This document shows, piece by piece, positions 23,157 to 25,740 of a stretch of DNA of 25,740 bases. The number at the start of each line of letters is the position of its first letter. The stretch's first letter is position 1. Source of the DNA: Acidithiobacillus montserratensis (GTDB lineage Bacteria; Pseudomonadota; Gammaproteobacteria; Acidithiobacillales; Acidithiobacillaceae); the NCBI RefSeq assembly GCF_018853465.1, contig NZ_JABBOU010000075.1:1-25740 (forward strand), given 5' to 3'. Below the pieces are notes generated by a model that was not told the origin of the DNA, did not search any database, and saw only the letters and a program-made list of their open reading frames with translations. The translations under genes and the position numbers were made by a program.

Positions 23157-23232
23157 TCCCCGGTAGCTCAGTCGGTAGAGCGGGTGACTGTTAATCACTA
23201 GGTCGGCAGTTCGAGCCTGTCCCGGGGAGCCA
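23157..23232 (+). tRNA. tRNA-Asn (anticodon GTT)
   Basis: A complete 76-nt cloverleaf folds. Acceptor TCCCCGG (23157-23163) pairs with CCGGGGA (23222-23228), then discriminator G and an encoded CCA. Anticodon loop CTGTTAA gives GTT. The layout closely follows E. coli tRNA-Asn. It has its own promoter and terminator, so it is a single-gene unit. Confidence 0.97.
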
Positions 23233-23240
23233 AAAGAATC

Positions 23241-23275
23241 AATGGCTTAGGTTTATTCCTAGGCCATTATTTTTT
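23241..23275 (+). terminator. Rho-independent terminator of tRNA-Asn
   Basis: An 11-bp stem, AATGGCTTAGG with CCTAGGCCATT (one G-U), has a 6-nt loop and is followed by ATTTTTT. It starts 8 nt after the tRNA. Confidence 0.9.
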
Positions 23276-23362
23276 GTCGCGTTTACTTTCACGTTTACTT
23301 TTTGGCTTGCGCTTGCATGACGCTACATGACAGTGCATGAGAGTGTTCCGCTTCTCAGGCAC

Positions 23363-23405
23363 AAAAAAACCCGAAGCTTGAGCGGACGCTCAGAGGCTGC
23401 GGGTT
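23363..23405 (-). terminator. Rho-independent terminator reading leftward, no obvious gene
   Basis: On the minus strand AACCCG...CGGGTT encloses an inner stem TGAGCG/CGCTCA and ends in seven T. No minus-strand gene lies to its right, so it may end antisense or small-RNA transcription from within the Crp gene region. The 23276-23362 stretch shows only short ACATGACAGTGCATGA-like repeats. Confidence 0.6.
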
Positions 23406-23469
23406 GGTAGGTGGTTTACTGGTTTCAGGGCAGGAGCTTCCTGGCGAGAAGGGGCAGTATGGTGAGCAT

Positions 23470-24126
23470 GTGAACAACTGGATCCCCTATTTTCCTTCCC
23501 TTGCGGCGCTGAGCGGCAATGAAAGAACCTTGTTCAATCAAGCCCAGCTTGTGCAGTGGAATTCCGGACAGTTTATTTTTCACGCGGGTGCTCCCTGCCA
23601 GCAATATTTCCTGGTACTGGAAGGACAAATTCGGGTTCAACAGATTTCTACCAGCGGCCGCGAGGTCGTGCTCTACCGCATTGGTCCCGGCGAACCCTGC
23701 ATTCTGACGACTAGCTGCCTGCTCAGTCATCGTCCATATCCGGCCATGGGTATTACCGAATCAGTCGGCAAGGCCATCAGCCTGCCGCACCCAGCCTTTG
23801 ATCAGCTCACGGGCCTTTCGGCTATTTTTCGGGAATTTGTCTTCAGTGCCTATGGAAATCGTTTGACCGACTTGCTCTCCTTGATCGAAGAAGTGGTTTT
23901 TACCCGACTGGATATCCGCTTGGCCCGAAAACTCCTGACCCTGGAGGCGCAATCCAACCCGGTTCACATTACCCATGAAGCCCTTGCCACAGAGTTAGGT
24001 ACAGCCCGGGAAGTCATCACTCGTACCCTGAAAGAATTTGCATTACGCGGATGGATTCACCGGGGTACAGGCGAAATTGACATCCTCCAGACCCAAGCGT
24101 TGCGGCATTTAGCGGACTCCATGTGA
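23470..24126 (+). CDS. Crp/Fnr-family transcriptional regulator
   Basis: This regulator (218 residues from GTG 23470) has an N-terminal cyclic-nucleotide-binding-like beta-barrel (FIFHAGAPCQQYFLVLEGQIRVQQ, about residues 33-56), a dimerisation helix, and a C-terminal winged helix with HITHEALATELGTAREVITRTLKEF. The recognition helix carries the Crp/Fnr E-x-x-x-R pattern. Few Cys are present and no Fnr-type N-terminal Cys cluster is seen, so a 4Fe-4S sensor is unlikely. The frame is open back to TTG 23404, but that codon lies in a terminator hairpin; GTG 23470 gives normal family length, though its ribosome binding site is poor. A DUF2892 gene follows after 87 bp. Confidence 0.88.
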   Translation: MNNWIPYFPSLAALSGNERTLFNQAQLVQWNSGQFIFHAGAPCQQYFLVLEGQIRVQQISTSGREVVLYRIGPGEPCILTTSCLLSHRPYPAMGITESVGKAISLPHPAFDQLTGLSAIFREFVFSAYGNRLTDLLSLIEEVVFTRLDIRLARKLLTLEAQSNPVHITHEALATELGTAREVITRTLKEFALRGWIHRGTGEIDILQTQALRHLADSM

Positions 24127-24159
24127 ATCCACCACCTTGGTGAGAAAGTCACAGACAGC

Positions 24160-24179
24160 TTGTAATGGGCTCCCTACAA
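24160..24179. promoter_or_regulatory. Inverted repeat TTGTA-N10-TACAA upstream of the DUF2892 gene
   Basis: Five-bp arms lie symmetrically around a 10-bp centre, 34 bp before ATG 24214. Its position between the Crp/Fnr gene and the DUF2892 gene makes it a possible binding site for that regulator, but the spacing is not the classical Crp or Fnr one. Confidence 0.3.
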
Positions 24180-24213
24180 TAAAACCCTCTATGGCATCAA
24201 CGAGGAGCCCAAC

Positions 24214-24420
24214 ATGTCGCTATCTACCCTGTTCAATGAAGGTATGCCCGATCGACTGATTCGGGTCGTTGTCGGAATCATTGTCATTGCACTGGTATTC
24301 ACCGGACCAAAAACGCCCTGGGGCTGGTTGGGTCTGCTCCCATTGATCACCGGTCTGGTGGGATGGTGTCCCGCCTATACCCTTCTGGGAATCAGAACCT
24401 GCCCCCTGCGTAAACACTGA
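24214..24420 (+). CDS. DUF2892 inner-membrane protein
   Basis: This 68-residue protein has an N-terminal helix starting GMPDRLIRVVVGIIVIALVF and a second hydrophobic hairpin (PWGWLGLLPLITGLVGWCP). It ends in AYTLLGIRTCPLRKH, the complete DUF2892 pattern including G-W-C-P and a second Cys. This small domain also forms the membrane part of YgaP-type rhodaneses, and stand-alone copies often sit next to sulfur-metabolism or Crp/Fnr genes. GAGGAG lies 6 nt before the ATG. It is probably controlled by the preceding Crp/Fnr regulator, which is inference. The 24421-24630 stretch after it shows no convincing gene. Confidence 0.88.
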   Translation: MSLSTLFNEGMPDRLIRVVVGIIVIALVFTGPKTPWGWLGLLPLITGLVGWCPAYTLLGIRTCPLRKH

Positions 24421-24630
24421 TCTGTCTGCTAATCAGCGTGATGCGTTAGCTACATGTCAGCTTCCAGATAGTACTGCGCTATCTTGCGGGAATTGACTTT
24501 CTAACATGTTGAGTAAGCCTTGGGTTAACGATCCTGATGCTGATCCTAGCGGAAATCTGGCCAAGTTACATACGCTGATTGACATTTTTGGCCCGAGAAC
24601 AGGTTCAATAGAAGTCCAGATTGCAACCAA

Positions 24631-25161
24631 TCATGCCGGAATGTGTCTAGCCAGTAAAAAAGCACCGCCACCCCAGGCGGCAACCCACAGCACGGCACCA
24701 ATCGCGCTCCATATTGCAAACGCCTGGAATCCCATTTCCGACGCTCCTGCCATGTAACCCTGCAATTGGCGCAGCGGCACGATGAAACGTCCGATCAGCA
24801 CCACGGGCGCCCCGAAACGACAGAAGAATGCATGGACCTTATCCACCATGGGCGGTTTGATGCCCAGATAGCGGCCATAGCGCAGCAAGGCCTTGTGTCC
24901 GTAGCGTTCACCCAGGCCATAGGCCAGATAACCGCCCAGAGTGGCCGCAAGCATGGCCAAAGGCAGCACCACCCATACTGAGAACAATCCGTTGGCCGCA
25001 AGGAATCCGGAGGCCACCACCGTCGCCTCACCCGGCGCGAAAACAACACCGGCGCTCTCGATAAAGAGCAAAACGAATACAGCCGGTAGGCCATAGGCTT
25101 TAAGAATTGGGCTGGCGGCGTGAATGAGAACGGTCATGGTAGTAATAAAAAAGTGGAACAT
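24631..25161 (-). CDS. DedA-family (SNARE-associated) membrane protein
   Basis: This 176-residue protein has about five hydrophobic segments and the DedA landmarks: a central ESAGVVFAPGEATVVASGFL (family: E..g.p.PgE), GYLAYGLGERYGHKALLRYG, and the conserved FCRFGAPVVLIGRFIVPLRQ ending in R-x-x-P-L-R and a Gly-rich stretch. DedA proteins act as undecaprenyl-phosphate or phospholipid flippases in the inner membrane. It is somewhat shorter than typical (about 200), lacking part of the last helix. ATG 25161 has AAGG about 7 nt upstream. It converges with the DUF2892 gene. Confidence 0.88.
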   Translation of the reverse strand: MFHFFITTMTVLIHAASPILKAYGLPAVFVLLFIESAGVVFAPGEATVVASGFLAANGLFSVWVVLPLAMLAATLGGYLAYGLGERYGHKALLRYGRYLGIKPPMVDKVHAFFCRFGAPVVLIGRFIVPLRQLQGYMAGASEMGFQAFAIWSAIGAVLWVAAWGGGAFLLARHIPA

Positions 25162-25346
25162 GAAAGCACCTTATAAAAACTTTTTTTGCAAAGATTGTCG
25201 TAGAAGATGCTGGTGGTTCCCTATAGAAACGGCCAATAAAACTACCACTATATGTTGTTATTATTTTTTATCAGTTATCAAGGCAATCGGGATCATTCTT
25301 GTGGAAACCATTTCTCGCTTTCTTGAAGTGAAGAGGGATTATAAGT

Positions 25347-25373
25347 AACGAGCCATGTGATGAGTGGCTCGTT
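25347..25373. terminator. Hairpin terminator after the Pro/Gly-rich gene
   Basis: AACGAGCCA and TGGCTCGTT form a perfect 9-bp stem with a 9-nt loop. On the plus strand it runs into TTTTGGTTGTT. It lies 7 bp past the stop of the minus-strand gene at the right edge, so it probably acts in both directions. Confidence 0.6.
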
Positions 25374-25380
25374 TTGGTTG

Positions 25381-25740
25381 TTAAGCTGCGCCCGGGCCTC
25401 CCGGGGGCGGTCCACCAGGTCGTCCTGGGGGTGGTGGTCCGTCCATAGGTCCATGCCCTCCGGGTCCACCCGGCGGCGGGCCTCCGGGTGGACCTGGTTG
25501 TGGACCAAATCCTGGTCCGCCAGGTGGAGGGCCACCCATAGGTCCTTGTACTCTTGGTCCACCCTGTGGTCCCTGCGCAGGCCCTCCCACTGGTCCTTGC
25601 TGGAAATGGGGACTACCAGGTCCAGGACCTCCGGGTGGCGGTCCTGGTTGTGGGCCGAATCCAGGCCCGCCTGGTTGGGGACCCTGTGGTGGTCCCCCTA
25701 GGGGTCCAAAGCCTGGGCCGCCGGGAGGACCAGGCGGGGG
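25381..25740 (-). CDS. Collagen-like Pro/Gly-rich protein (5' part outside window)
   Basis: The minus-strand frame is open from the right edge to the stop at 25381-25383, giving 119 visible residues made almost only of Pro and Gly, with Gln, Phe, Met and a few others. Repeats such as GGPPPGGPGFGPQPGPP recur at least three times. Strict Gly-X-Y periodicity is not kept throughout. The signal peptide, if any, lies outside the window. It resembles in spirit the exported low-complexity proteins of 14.5-16.5 kb but is far richer in Pro and lacks Trp. Frames on other strands in this region are artefacts of the skewed composition. The real frame is preferred for its clean repeat pattern and adjacent terminator. 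Confidence 0.62.
   Translation of the reverse strand, partial: PPPGPPGGPGFGPLGGPPQGPQPGGPGFGPQPGPPPGGPGPGSPHFQQGPVGGPAQGPQGGPRVQGPMGGPPPGGPGFGPQPGPPGGPPPGGPGGHGPMDGPPPPGRPGGPPPGGPGAA

Noticed and set aside
23157..23362. tRNA-Asn as an integration site of a genomic island
   Set aside because: No integrase gene and no duplicated tRNA 3' end were seen in the window; the tRNA has its own intact terminator.
24506..24757. 83-codon plus-strand frame
   Set aside because: About half overlaps dedA antisense, there is no ribosome binding site, and the product shows no recognisable pattern.
25293..25562. 89-codon minus-strand frame overlapping the Pro/Gly-rich gene
   Set aside because: It is a frame-shifted reading of the Pro/Gly repeat; the repeat-preserving frame is the credible one and ends just before the terminator.

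Overview
The window looks like chromosomal DNA of an acidophilic, sulfur-oxidising gammaproteobacterium-like organism, most probably Acidithiobacillus or a close relative. This is inferred from gene style and content: moderately GC-rich DNA, exported Gly/Trp/Pro-rich proteins resembling sulfur-globule proteins, an SCP-2-like protein of a type I associate with sulfur oxidisers, and a Crp-DUF2892 pair. No rRNA or other decisive marker is present.

Left part (1-7832) is mostly housekeeping. It holds the 3' end of a YajR-like MFS transporter, a convergent TolC-family outer-membrane gene with a perfect 16-bp palindrome upstream (TetR-type operator candidate), pabB followed by an LPG-synthase/YbhN-type membrane protein, and tRNA-Thr(TGT). 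A small accessory patch follows, with a higBA toxin-antitoxin pair and a frameshifted IS1634/IS4-type transposase remnant, and then pyrC.

Central part (7892-21640) is the striking region. Two minus-strand gene sets appear to form one regulon. The large set runs 21424 to 10933: periplasmic adaptor, RND transporter with a roughly 190-residue C-terminal extension, exported Pro/Tyr-rich protein, two exported Gly/Trp/Pro-rich proteins, two membrane-anchored periplasmic TPR proteins, a membrane protein with a coiled segment and Tyr/Gly/Pro tail, and finally a PAS-AAA+-Fis sigma-54 activator. The smaller set runs 9973 to 7892: a third Gly/Trp/Pro-rich exported protein, an orphan ParA-like ATPase and a third TPR paralogue. 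A divergent SCP-2-like gene (10482) lies between them. Both sets are preceded by good sigma-54 promoters with GG-N10-GC spacing (21487-21501 and 10071-10085). Each has dyads of the same word, TGTTGCAA/TTGCAACA, roughly 100-200 bp upstream, as expected for enhancer sites of the encoded activator. Hairpins between genes suggest graded expression. I infer an envelope or extracellular export/assembly system, possibly handling sulfur globules or a surface matrix, that activates its own regulator. This is a hypothesis, not a recognised system.

Right part (21640-25740) holds a DUF1643 gene, a tandem-DUF202 membrane protein, tRNA-Asn(GTT) with its own promoter and terminator, a Crp/Fnr regulator followed by a DUF2892 membrane protein, a DedA-family protein, and the 3' part of a collagen-like Pro/Gly-rich gene cut by the window edge.
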